64,000 bases of DNA from Flagellimonas meridianipacifica (lineage in GTDB: Bacteria; Bacteroidota; Bacteroidia; Flavobacteriales; Flavobacteriaceae): contig NZ_PVYX01000002.1 of NCBI RefSeq assembly GCF_003001695.1, positions 186,001 through 250,000 of the forward strand, written 5' to 3'. The translations under genes were made by a program, and so were the position numbers. The stretch's first letter is position 1. Each line of letters begins with the position of its first letter. This document shows positions 27,234-36,700 of this stretch, piece by piece. Below the pieces are notes generated by a model that made no database searches, had not been told where the DNA came from, and saw nothing but the letters and a program-made list of their open reading frames with translations.

Positions 27234-28639
27234 TAGTTTTCATTGTCCTTTAGATATTCAAAATGACTGTTGTCCTTTCCACTTGTGACTATTAAAGATT
27301 CAGGTAAGGGCCCTAGTTTTTTATATTCTTGTTCCATTTTTGAAAACAGCTCCAGCGCTAAATACTTTTTTTCTGGATAGAGATTTAAGGTTTCTCCGGG
27401 GTCTTTAGTCAAATCGAATAACAGCGTATCGTGAGCAGCAACTGCTTTTTGCCAGGGACTACCTTTTGTCCCCATATACGGCTTTTTAATTTTCCATTTA
27501 CCTTGACGAAATCCTTGGAGTTGACTTCCTTCAAAAAACAAAAATGTATCCCCTTCACGTTTTCCGTTTTGAAACAGAACCTTGGAAATATCCGAACCAT
27601 CAATAAGCCTATTACCAGGAAGGGGAATGTCCAAAAGATGGGCAAAGGTGGGAAACCAATCCATTTGAGTGGCCAAACCGTCATAAATAGTTCCTGGTTT
27701 TATCCTTTTCTTCCACATAGCCATAGTTGGAACACGCATTCCCCCATCAAAAGTAAACTGCTTTCCTTCCCTGAGTATCCCAGCGCTTCCACCTTGTTCT
27801 TCCATTACTAGCCAGGGTCCATTGTCACTTGAAAAGATAACTAAGGTGTTTTCAAGAAGTCCCAATGATTCTAATTTGGTCAAGATAATACCCACACTCC
27901 AATCCAACTCTTCAATAACATCTCCGTACAACCCTTTTTGTGATATGTTTCTAAAATCTTTGGACGCATAGAGGGGGACATGAGGCATATTGTGCGAGAT
28001 ATATAAAAAGAATGGACTGTTCTTGTTTTTCTCTATAAAATCCTGCGCTTGTTTGGCGTATGTCTTGGTCAGTTCCCTTTGATTTACATGATAATCGACC
28101 ACCTCATTGTTCTTGATATAAACAACGCTGGACATGTCATTGCTATACGGAATCCCAAAGTAATGGTCGAACCCCTGTTGTAGTGGCAAAAATCTTTCTC
28201 GATGACCCAAGTGCCATTTGCCAATGATTCCAGTTTTATAATTCTTTTCTTTTAATAATTCTGCAATAGTAATCTCACTTTGAGGCATGCCCGTAAAACT
28301 ATCGGGAAAGAATACATTGTTTATGCCCATTCTTTGCGGATATCTTCCTGTCAATAATGCCGCCCTTGAAGGACTGCAAATGGAAGAAGCAGAATAGAAA
28401 TTGGTAAACTTGATTCCTTCTTGGGCCAGACGGTCAATATTGGGTGTTTTTATGGCGACGGCCCCAAAACAACCCAAATCACCGTAACCCAAATCGTCTG
28501 CTAAAATGAAGACTATATTGGGAAATGATTTTTTTCTTTGTGCTTCTACATAAATAGTTAATAGCATGCAAAGAATGATTATTGTAGATTTGAGAACTTT
28601 ACTCTGTTGAGAGTATCTTACTCCGTTCGGATATACCAT
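27233..28639 (-). CDS. S1-family sulfatase (motif CSPSR)
   Basis: About 468 residues from the ATG at 28639; an in-frame ATG at 28657 would add six residues. The N-terminus has a hydrophobic segment ending in YVEAQ, a type I signal peptide. The fold shows FILADDLGYGDLG, the nucleophile Cys88 in SICSPSRAALLTGRYPQR, KWHLGHRERFLPLQQGFDHYFG, HNMPHVP and SSDNGP. The FGIPYSND and DLTKDPGETLNL segments resemble arylsulfatase-A-like S1 sulfatases. The start overlaps the end of the upstream GH43 by about 40 bp, so the two are one transcript. A dead sulfatase follows directly. Substrate position is unknown. Confidence 0.92.
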   Translation of the reverse strand: MVYPNGVRYSQQSKVLKSTIIILCMLLTIYVEAQRKKSFPNIVFILADDLGYGDLGCFGAVAIKTPNIDRLAQEGIKFTNFYSASSICSPSRAALLTGRYPQRMGINNVFFPDSFTGMPQSEITIAELLKEKNYKTGIIGKWHLGHRERFLPLQQGFDHYFGIPYSNDMSSVVYIKNNEVVDYHVNQRELTKTYAKQAQDFIEKNKNSPFFLYISHNMPHVPLYASKDFRNISQKGLYGDVIEELDWSVGIILTKLESLGLLENTLVIFSSDNGPWLVMEEQGGSAGILREGKQFTFDGGMRVPTMAMWKKRIKPGTIYDGLATQMDWFPTFAHLLDIPLPGNRLIDGSDISKVLFQNGKREGDTFLFFEGSQLQGFRQGKWKIKKPYMGTKGSPWQKAVAAHDTLLFDLTKDPGETLNLYPEKKYLALELFSKMEQEYKKLGPLPESLIVTSGKDNSHFEYLKDNEN

Positions 28640-30455
28640 TTTCGTTGAAAGCTTCAATTTGAAAGTAATACTTCTGTTCTGCGTTTAATGCACGTAACTC
28701 ATAGTTAGGGGAATCGTATATTTGGGCTGAAAGGTTGAGTTTTTCTGGATAGATGCCCCAATAGATGACATATCCCGTTGCGCTTTTCACAGGGTTCCAG
28801 CTGAGATTGGCATTTCTTCTATCTTCTTGTCGGGCAACCGTAAAGTTTTTCGGACTTCGTGGTGGCCTTCCACTGCCCTCGCCAAAAACCCTCAATTCTG
28901 AGATAGCGAGATACTTGTTTGTACAGAACACATGTTCGTATTTGATGTATCTTGCGGTTTCAGGACTTTCTAACTCTATGTATGCATGGGGCATATCACG
29001 CTGATTTTTTGAGTAATCTACAATGGTTTTCCAGCTTTTTCCGTCAAGGGAGGATTTAATCCTAAACTGTTGCCGTAGCGTATCGGGGCGACCAAAAATA
29101 GTACTCTTATAATCCTGAAAGTTGATTTGAATGGCCCTAACCTTACTGGAGTTTTCCAAATCAATTTCTACATAGATGGAATCGTTATTCGTTTGGGAAA
29201 CCCAGTATGAACGAATCTCCTCATCATTGATTCGGTTGATTCCAAAATCGGTAATCTGCTCTTGCATGTAGCCTTTTTCACTTTCGTCTACTATATTAGG
29301 GAAGCCTTCCACCAATGGGGAATTGGTTTTTACGGGTTTGTTGTAAGACAATAGCATCCATCCGGTAAAACGATTTTTATGATGGTTCACCTTGGTTTCG
29401 GGTAAATAATGAGGGTAATCCCCATAAGCCGTATTTACATACATTTGACCATCGTCGGGCTCAAAACCAGCAGGATACATACCCAATCTGCGTTCGAATT
29501 TATAGTTAACTGAAATGGCCATGGTGGCGAAATGCCAATAGTTTCCATAATTATCTTTTACAGTACTTCCATGTCCTGAGCCCTTAAGAAAACCGCCTGG
29601 TTTATATGAAATGGGATTATAAGGAGCATATTCAAAGGGGCCTAGGGGGCTTTTGCTAGTATAAACTCCATCTGCGTATACGTTCCATTGGGTACCAGGA
29701 GCACCATACTCTAAATAATAGGTATCGTTGTGTTTTATCATCCAGGGGCCTTCAATAAAAGGTTTTAAGTTTGAGCGGTGATCTTGGCCAAAACGTTCCC
29801 ACCCATGCTTTTCAGGTTGAAGATTAAAAAGGTCTATTTGTTCTCCTTTGGGGATAAAAAAGTTTTTGGCATCCAATTCCACACCCCTTATCGGCCACTT
29901 GTTGGATGACTCTTCATACAGGTAAACTTTGCCATCATCATCTACAAAAAGATTTGGATCCTGAACACCTCCAGGCATATTAATTACTGCAAAATTTGTT
30001 TTCCAATCTCCCAGTTCAGGGTTTTCGGTTTCGATTACCGCGCCCCGCCCTGAAGGGTCTCCCAATAGTATGATTTTATCATCTTTTATGGCCGCAGCTG
30101 GGGCGTTGCTACCATTGAAGTACCAGCTTTGCGGTCTAATAAAAGTCCAATTACTCATATCGTCCGAGCTCCAATAACCATGTGAACGCGTTACGAACAT
30201 ATAATATTTGCCTTTGAAGTTTACAACTGCTGGGTCGGCACCGGAACGATAGGAAACATTGTTTTTGGCCCTGTAGTGGGACATGTACGAGTAATCAATA
30301 TCTATTGGGTTGCAGTACGTAAGGTATTTTTTTGTTGAATGTCCACTTTGGGAAAATGCGTTAAAAATCGTCAATAAAAAAACACAAACGACCGTGGAAA
30401 CTATTGAAGGACTTTTTATCAAATCGAAAATTTTATGGCCTAGGTTGATTTTCAA
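28599..30455 (-). CDS. GH43-family glycosidase with discoidin-like and fibronectin III domains
   Basis: The 618-residue protein has a signal peptide ending near FNAFSQ (residue about 36). The GH43 propeller (about 45-340) carries the three expected acids: Asp74 in SGADPAVV, Asp166 in GVQDPNLFVDDDG and Glu235 in FIEGPWM. Residues about 385-530 form an F5/8 type C (discoidin)-like module (YWVSQTNNDSIYVEIDLE, YIKYEHVF, ISELRVFGEG), and about 533-618 a fibronectin type III domain (PKNFTVA, LSWNPVKSATGYVIYW, YYFQIEAFNENG). Likely exported and acting on alpha-L-arabinofuranosyl, beta-xylosyl or related side chains; specificity is unclear. It starts a minus-strand operon with the sulfatase. A copy of the TGATGTA-N6-ATGTA repeat lies 35 bp upstream of its start. 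Confidence 0.88.
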   Translation of the reverse strand: MKINLGHKIFDLIKSPSIVSTVVCVFLLTIFNAFSQSGHSTKKYLTYCNPIDIDYSYMSHYRAKNNVSYRSGADPAVVNFKGKYYMFVTRSHGYWSSDDMSNWTFIRPQSWYFNGSNAPAAAIKDDKIILLGDPSGRGAVIETENPELGDWKTNFAVINMPGGVQDPNLFVDDDGKVYLYEESSNKWPIRGVELDAKNFFIPKGEQIDLFNLQPEKHGWERFGQDHRSNLKPFIEGPWMIKHNDTYYLEYGAPGTQWNVYADGVYTSKSPLGPFEYAPYNPISYKPGGFLKGSGHGSTVKDNYGNYWHFATMAISVNYKFERRLGMYPAGFEPDDGQMYVNTAYGDYPHYLPETKVNHHKNRFTGWMLLSYNKPVKTNSPLVEGFPNIVDESEKGYMQEQITDFGINRINDEEIRSYWVSQTNNDSIYVEIDLENSSKVRAIQINFQDYKSTIFGRPDTLRQQFRIKSSLDGKSWKTIVDYSKNQRDMPHAYIELESPETARYIKYEHVFCTNKYLAISELRVFGEGSGRPPRSPKNFTVARQEDRRNANLSWNPVKSATGYVIYWGIYPEKLNLSAQIYDSPNYELRALNAEQKYYFQIEAFNENGISERSKILSTE

Positions 30456-30489
30456 GATAGAAAATATGGATAAGCAAAAAAGGGGGGCA

Positions 30490-30510
30490 AATACATATTA
30501 AATACATCAC
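30490..30510 (-). promoter_or_regulatory. Candidate operator S1 (TGATGTA-N6-ATGTA direct repeat)
   Basis: Read on the minus strand it has half-sites ATGTAT and ATGTAT whose starts are 11 bp apart. It lies 35 bp upstream of the GH43 start codon and points towards it. It is one of four copies flanking the LuxR-type regulator gene at 30714. Confidence 0.65.
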
Positions 30511-30577
30511 TCAAAAAGCATTGAAACTAAAAGGCTGCACTGTGCTTTTTTTGAAGGCTTTGTTATGATTTACCAAA

Positions 30578-30598
30578 TTGATGTAGTATTGATGTAGA
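30578..30598 (+). promoter_or_regulatory. Candidate operator S2 (TGATGTA-N6-ATGTA direct repeat)
   Basis: Half-sites ATGTAG at 30581 and ATGTAG at 30592 are exactly 11 bp apart, one helical turn. It lies 115 bp before the regulator start, in the divergent region it shares with the GH43 operon. A TACTTTG sequence, close to the Bacteroidota -7 box, begins 7 bp after it. Confidence 0.7.
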
Positions 30599-30649
30599 AA
30601 AACCTACTTTGTTAGTGTACATGAAGTGTCTTTTCAGTTTTTCAATACC

Positions 30650-30657
30650 TAGTTTTG
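30650..30657 (+). promoter_or_regulatory. Candidate -7 box (TAGTTTTG) for the regulator gene
   Basis: It matches the Bacteroidota primary sigma factor consensus TAnnTTTG exactly and lies 56 bp before the start codon. A matching TTTG at the -33 position is not clear, so this is only a candidate. Confidence 0.3.
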
Positions 30658-30713
30658 TATATTGATTTAAGGCTAACTTAAGGTTTTCTAGTACTTAAGC
30701 AATATTTGTTTAG

Positions 30714-33473
30714 ATGACCAAGTGTATTAAAACAACTATCCTATTTGTCCTGTTCCAAGTATTGGTTTCAGCACAAAATCTATTGCCTCCGGTTTATAAC
30801 TATTCATTGTTGGATTATAACGGTGCTGGTAAAAATTGGGATTTAACAACCAATAAAGACGGGGAGTTGTTTGTTGCGAACAACAAGGGGATGCTTCATT
30901 TTAATGGTGAGGAATGGAACCTGTACAAGTTGCCCAACAACACGATAATTCGTTCTATCCTCTCACTGGGAGAGAGAGTATATACGGGTTCCTATGAAGA
31001 GTTTGGATACTGGCAAAAAAACGAAGAAGACATATTTGAGTACCATTCATTAACCCATCTTATAAAGAACCATACCTTCACAAGTGAAGAGTTTTGGGAA
31101 ATTCTCCCTGTGGGAGAGGCCATTTTTTTTCGTTCTTTTTCTTCAATTTATGTCTACGAAAAGAATCAAATAAGAGTAATTAACCCACCCCATATTGTTT
31201 CTGATTTTATAGAATACCAAGGCAGACTGGTTGTAGCAACTGGAAGCAAAGGTCTTTTCGTTTTGAAAAACAACGTTTTAGAACCTTTGGAGAATCAGGA
31301 ACTCCTGAGAAACAAAACCTTGACTGATATAGTTGAGGTGGATGAAAAACTATTGATAGGATCCAAATTGGATGGCTGTTTCACTTTTGATGGCAATAAA
31401 GTAAAGACGTGGCAGAACACGCTAAATACAGAACTCAAATCCCATCAACTTAATAAATTACTGAATCTTACAAATGGCAAACTAGCTTTTGGTACTATAA
31501 AAAATGGAGTTTATCTGTACGATTCTGGAACAGGAACTTCACAGATTTTGAACAAGCAGACCGGTTTGGGCAATAATACGGTATTATCAATGCATCAATA
31601 CGAAAATCAACTTTGGCTGGGACTTGATTATGGAATGGCCAGAGTAAAACTAAATAATTCCATCACTTACTTTACTGATTATTCTGGTGCCTTGGGAATG
31701 GTGTATGACATTGCATTGTATAAAGGAAAAATGTACTTAGGAAGTAACACTGGGGTATTCTACTTTGATTCTGATGAATTGAAGTTTGTCAACGGTTCCC
31801 AAGGACATGTATGGGATTTGGAAATTATTGATGGTGATTTGGTCTGTGGTCACAATACTGGAACTTATGCGATTGAACAGAACGAGTTCAAACGCTTATC
31901 TCCTTTCGCAGGAGGATACGAAATTGTGAGAATACCAGAGCAGAAGAATGTCTATATGCAAGGACTTTACACGGGACTTGCTACCTACAGCAAAGAAGCG
32001 AGTCAGTCTTGGGAAGTAACCAAGGTTGCAGGGATTGGTTTTCCTATAAAACAGTTATGTTTTGAAAATCCTAGTATTGTTTGGGTAGCACATCCTTACA
32101 AAGGGTTTTATCGGGTTCACTTAAATGAGGATTACACCGAAGTTGTTAAGATTGATGTATTTGATGGTGAAAGTGTTCCAAGTAGCTACAATGTTAAGAT
32201 TTACAAAATCAAAAATCAAATCGTGTTTTGCAGCCAGGGTGGCTGGTACAAATATGATGCTATTCTTGGGGAAATTGTTCCTTTCTTGGAGTTTGAACCA
32301 TTCAACAATCAAGAATTGTTAAGTTTTGAAGATGAGCACTTTTGGTTTGTGGATGGTGAAAGAAATAAGCATGTCATTAGAACAAATTTAAAGACAGATA
32401 GCATGGTGATTGCGGATTTACCTCTACGTAGACGATTAGTTCCGGACGCCCAAAGAATGATTAAGACCAACGATACAATTTCCTTTATAACCCTTAGTGA
32501 TGGATTTGCTAAAGTAAATACATCCCAATTGCAAAAACAGCTGGGTGATTATCAGCTACCTATGCCAGAGTTAACTTCTGTTGAGGACAAGGATAATTCA
32601 TATGTTCCTAGCGAAAAGGATTTAGTATCACTGTCATTTAAAAAATCAAGAATCATAACTATCGAATTTGCAACTCCAAAATCTATTCAACCTCGCTACC
32701 ATTATATACTTTCCGGTGCTGAAAATCATAGCGGGTATGTTGAGGAAGGATTTGTTTCCTTTCAAAACCTTACCTATGGAAATTACAAATTTGAGATATC
32801 AACTGTGGGCATAGACAATAATGAATCCAAGGTAAATGCTTTTGAATTCGAAATTGCTCCGCCATGGTTTTTGTCGAACCTAAGTATTGCCATTTATTTT
32901 GTACTACTGATTGCTTCCGTGATTTTGGTGAGGAGATATAACCGGGCAAAGTTGAGGAGAAAACAAAGAGAGCTTGAAGAGCAGATGCAGAAAGAACAGG
33001 ATAAAAGAATCGCTCAGATGGAAAGGGAGGAATTGGCGAAAAAAGTGAAGTTAAAGCAAAATGAGTTGGCCAGCACCGCTTTGAACATCGCCAGAAAAAA
33101 TGAGATGATTTTGGAACTAAAAAACATGTTGGTACTGAATAAGGATAAATTCCCGAACTCACATCGTTATCGCTCTTTTATTAGAAAGTTAAACAATTCG
33201 GTAAAGGACACTGAGGATTGGAAGAGGTTCGAAATCAGTTTTAAGGAACTGCACGAGGATTTCTTTGAACGGTTGTTGTTGGAATACCCTGAACTCACTC
33301 CAAAGGATCTCAAACTTTGCGCTTATCTTAAAATGAATCTTTCCACGAAGGAAATTGCACCTTTAATGGGAATTACGATACGAGGTGTGGAAATCCACCG
33401 GTACAGACTACGTAAGAAACTAAGATTGGAGAGCACAAAGAACCTTTCCAACTTCCTTATTACCTTCTCATAG
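30714..33473 (+). CDS. Membrane-anchored propeller sensor with C-terminal LuxR-type HTH
   Basis: A 919-residue regulator. After a signal peptide (cleavage near LVSAQ, residue about 21) comes a large periplasmic beta-propeller of two-component-regulator-propeller type, with repeated blades such as NKDGELFVANNKGMLHFNGEEW. A triple-tyrosine (Y_Y_Y)-like Ig domain (SGYVEEGFVSFQNLTYGNYKFEI, about 640-712) follows, one transmembrane helix at about 718-741 (IAIYFVLLIASVILV), a long charged coiled coil (about 742-800), and a GerE/LuxR-type HTH at about 860-919 (LTPKDLKLCAYLKMNLSTKEIA). There is no histidine kinase or receiver domain, so sensing and DNA binding sit in one polypeptide. It probably binds a glycan fragment in the periplasm and activates the flanking operons. 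Four copies of one direct repeat surround it. Confidence 0.9.
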   Translation: MTKCIKTTILFVLFQVLVSAQNLLPPVYNYSLLDYNGAGKNWDLTTNKDGELFVANNKGMLHFNGEEWNLYKLPNNTIIRSILSLGERVYTGSYEEFGYWQKNEEDIFEYHSLTHLIKNHTFTSEEFWEILPVGEAIFFRSFSSIYVYEKNQIRVINPPHIVSDFIEYQGRLVVATGSKGLFVLKNNVLEPLENQELLRNKTLTDIVEVDEKLLIGSKLDGCFTFDGNKVKTWQNTLNTELKSHQLNKLLNLTNGKLAFGTIKNGVYLYDSGTGTSQILNKQTGLGNNTVLSMHQYENQLWLGLDYGMARVKLNNSITYFTDYSGALGMVYDIALYKGKMYLGSNTGVFYFDSDELKFVNGSQGHVWDLEIIDGDLVCGHNTGTYAIEQNEFKRLSPFAGGYEIVRIPEQKNVYMQGLYTGLATYSKEASQSWEVTKVAGIGFPIKQLCFENPSIVWVAHPYKGFYRVHLNEDYTEVVKIDVFDGESVPSSYNVKIYKIKNQIVFCSQGGWYKYDAILGEIVPFLEFEPFNNQELLSFEDEHFWFVDGERNKHVIRTNLKTDSMVIADLPLRRRLVPDAQRMIKTNDTISFITLSDGFAKVNTSQLQKQLGDYQLPMPELTSVEDKDNSYVPSEKDLVSLSFKKSRIITIEFATPKSIQPRYHYILSGAENHSGYVEEGFVSFQNLTYGNYKFEISTVGIDNNESKVNAFEFEIAPPWFLSNLSIAIYFVLLIASVILVRRYNRAKLRRKQRELEEQMQKEQDKRIAQMEREELAKKVKLKQNELASTALNIARKNEMILELKNMLVLNKDKFPNSHRYRSFIRKLNNSVKDTEDWKRFEISFKELHEDFFERLLLEYPELTPKDLKLCAYLKMNLSTKEIAPLMGITIRGVEIHRYRLRKKLRLESTKNLSNFLITFS

Positions 33474-33515
33474 CTTGAAAAACCATACTTTTCAAAGGAA
33501 CGTAACCAATACCAT

Positions 33516-33536
33516 ACTACATCATAATTACATCAC
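33516..33536 (-). promoter_or_regulatory. Candidate operator S3 (TGATGTA-N6-ATGTA direct repeat)
   Basis: On the minus strand the half-sites are ATGTAA and ATGTAG, starts 11 bp apart. It lies 43 bp after the regulator stop. No minus-strand gene is positioned to use it, so it may act together with S4, about 100 bp away, on the SusC promoter. Confidence 0.6.
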
Positions 33537-33617
33537 TATGTTAATTATTTATTAGCACTCTTTTTGTTTAACTACTGCAAACGCCTTGTTTTCGACCCTT
33601 ATTGATTCCAAAAAGGA

Positions 33618-33638
33618 GTGATGTAGTTTTTATGTAGA
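33618..33638 (+). promoter_or_regulatory. Candidate operator S4 (TGATGTA-N6-ATGTA direct repeat)
   Basis: Half-sites ATGTAG at 33621 and 33632 are 11 bp apart. An inverted half-site CTACAT follows at 33642. It lies 68 bp before the SusC start. TAGATTTC at 33647, one mismatch from the -7 consensus TAnnTTTG, begins 8 bp after it, as TACTTTG does after S2. Confidence 0.7.
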
Positions 33639-33706
33639 CCACTACATAGATTTCGAATAGGGTCTTTGTTAAATTAGCAAAAAACTAACTCCTTTGCTAA
33701 ACAATT

Positions 33707-36700
33707 ATGAAAAAAAAGAGTGTATTTTTAGTAATCTTTCTATTGCTGAGTAGTGTAGCCGTTTTCTCACAGCAAACAATTACAGTTTCCGGAACGGTTA
33801 CTGAGGTGGGTGGACAGCCTTTACCAGGTGCCGCTGTTGTTATCATTGGTACTTCAATTGGTACACAAACCGACTTTGATGGTAATTACGTACTAAACGA
33901 TGTTCCAACCGATGCAACACTTGCTTTTAGCTATATTGGCTATATAGGGCAAGAAATTCCTGTTAACAATCTGACCTCAATAAGTGTTTCTCTTCAAGAG
34001 GACACTCAAAGATTGGATGAGGTAGTCGTAGTAGGTTACGGTGAGCAGAAACGATCAGATATTACTGGAGCTGTAGTTTCTGTGAAGTCCGAGGAGATTG
34101 TAAAACTCCCAACTTTAACGGCAGTACAAGCCATCCAGGGTAAGGTGGCAGGGGTGAATATTGTCGCCAATGATGCCCCAGGTGCTACACCGACCGTTAT
34201 TGTGCGTGGTGTTGGTACGGCACTTGCTGGAAGAGAACCCTTCTATGTTGTGGACGGACAACCCCTTCAAGATATTCGAAGTATCAATCCTGCTGACATA
34301 GAATCAATAGAGTTTTTAAAAGGTGCCTCCTATGCTAATATTTATGGTATACGAGCAGCAAATGGAGTAATTCTGATTACCACCAAAAAAGGGAGGGAAG
34401 GAAAGTTGACGTTTAACTTTGATAGTTTCTTTGGCCTCAGATCTGTTCTAAATCGGGTTGATATGGCCAATGGGTCTCAATATACCCAATTTTTCAACGA
34501 AGAAAATGCAGCAATTGGAGGACCACAGTTACAACCAAATCAACGCTATGATACGGATTGGTATGATGAATTATTACAAACAGGGACGGTACAGAACTAC
34601 AATTTTTCTGTCTCAGGAGCTTCTGAAAAGGTGAACTATTTTTTGAGTTATAATTTTTATGATGAGGAAGGAATTTTGGAGGATGCTAAGTTTAGCAGAG
34701 GTAACATAAGAAGTAACAATACTTTTAAGTTGTTTGATGATCGGTTTAGGATTACTCAGAACTTGAACGTTACGTATACCAATGAAGCGCCCAAACCCTT
34801 CGGTGCATTCAACAACGCCTATCGTCAGTCTCCTTTAGTTCCGGTTTTTTATGATAATGGCCGATTTGGACAATCCTTTTATAACCAAACAACCGGAATT
34901 GTAGGGTTTGAAGCTGCTGAAGGAGAATCTATTGGGCGTCTAAACAGTGCGGGGAATCCAGTTTCCCAAGTGTTTTTTGAGGATATAGATCAGAGTACTA
35001 CCACTTTACAGGGCCAGATTACTGCAGAATTTGATGTAACTGATTATTTGACGGCAACAGCCCGATTTGGTGCAACCCAAGGATTTCTCAAAAGGACGGA
35101 TTTTCAACCTATTCGACAAGAATGGTTAAACGCCGACCCCATACGTACTGTTGAACAATTTGAGGAAGGTAGGGCTGATTTGGATGGAGATGGTGTTATT
35201 TCAACAGAATTTGCAAACAATCGTCTGAACGTTAGGGATGAAGAATTCTTTAGATGGAATATTGAAGCATTCTTGACCTTCGATAAATCCTTTGATAAGC
35301 ATAATGTGTCTGCTACAGTAGGATTGAGCCGTGAGAATTTTGGAGGTAGGGAAACTGTGATAGCCGAGGGTTTTGATGTGTTTGATGAACCTAGGTTGCG
35401 TAGTTTGGGTAGGCAAACCTCTTCCTTTTTTGCCAATACCGTTGACCAGATTTTTAATCAATCAACAAACCTTCAATCTTATTTTGCTAGGGCTGAATAT
35501 GATTTTGCGGAAAAATACTTCGTCAGGGCGGTAATCAGACGAGATGGCACCAGTGATTTTGTAACAGGGGAAAACTTCTTCGATAATTTTCCAGCCTTTA
35601 GTTTGGGGTGGACGTTGACTGAAGAAAACTTCTTAAAAGATAACGAACTCATAAACTTTTTTAAAGTATTTGGTGGCTGGGGACAATTAGGAAACGCTAA
35701 TGTTCCAATAAACGTACAACAAATAGAGACTGACGCTGCATCTGGTAACGAAAACTACGTTTTCGGGCCCACTCAAGATTTGATTTTCGGAGCTGCTTTT
35801 GGAAGTCCGGTTTTTCCTCTACAGTGGGAGGTAACGGAGGAATTTGAAGTTGGCTTCGATTTCGCCATGTTAGATCGCAAACTATCAGGTACGTTTACGT
35901 ATTACGATAGAAACAATACAAATGCAATAATAAATGTTCAGAACACTTTAAACTCAGCCGCAGAAGGCAACTTCTTGGCACAGGCGGCAGAAGTTTCCAA
36001 TTCTGGGGTAGAAGTCTTGGTAAATTGGAGAGATAGGGTAGGGGAAGACTTTAGTTATAACGTTGGTGTCAATTTTTCCACAAATAGGAACCGGGTAGAA
36101 AATGTAGTGCCGGGATTTGATGGTGAAGTTGGTGGAGGTTTGGGTAATGGTCAAATTACCAAAAGACTACAGGAAGGCCAACCCTTATTTGCTTGGTGGT
36201 TATTTGAGGCAGATGGGGTCTGGCAAAACCAAGAAGAAATTGACAACAATCCTTCCGTAGGAAATGCCCGTCCTGGACATTTGAGATATGTTGATCAGAA
36301 TGAAGATGGAGTAATAGATGATAGGGATAAAAGATTCTTTGATAACTACGTTCCAACCTTTAACTATGGTGTAACTATTGGGGCTCAGTATAAGAACTTT
36401 GATTTTAGTTTAGACGGTTTTGGCGTTGGAGGAAATAAAATCTACAATGGATTGGCAAATACCCGTTTACAAAGTGTCAACATTTCAGAGGAAATCTTCA
36501 ATAGTCGTTGGACAGGTGAAGGATCTACCAATTCATCCCCTGGAGCCGACCGGGATGCTTTGGCCTCTTCCTTTTGGTTGGAAGATGGGGATTTTTTTAG
36601 GATCAATAATATAACTCTGGGATATACCATCAACCAAATGGGTTTCTTGGACAGAGCTAGAATTTATTTCACAGCCCAAAATCCTTTTATTTTCACTAAT

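Noticed and set aside
30714..33473. Hybrid two-component system (HTCS)
   Set aside because: No HisKA, HATPase or receiver domain is visible between the membrane helix and the HTH.
33475..33495. TTGAAAA/TTTTCAA hairpin after the regulator gene
   Set aside because: The stem is AT-only and has no clear T-tail; too weak to call.
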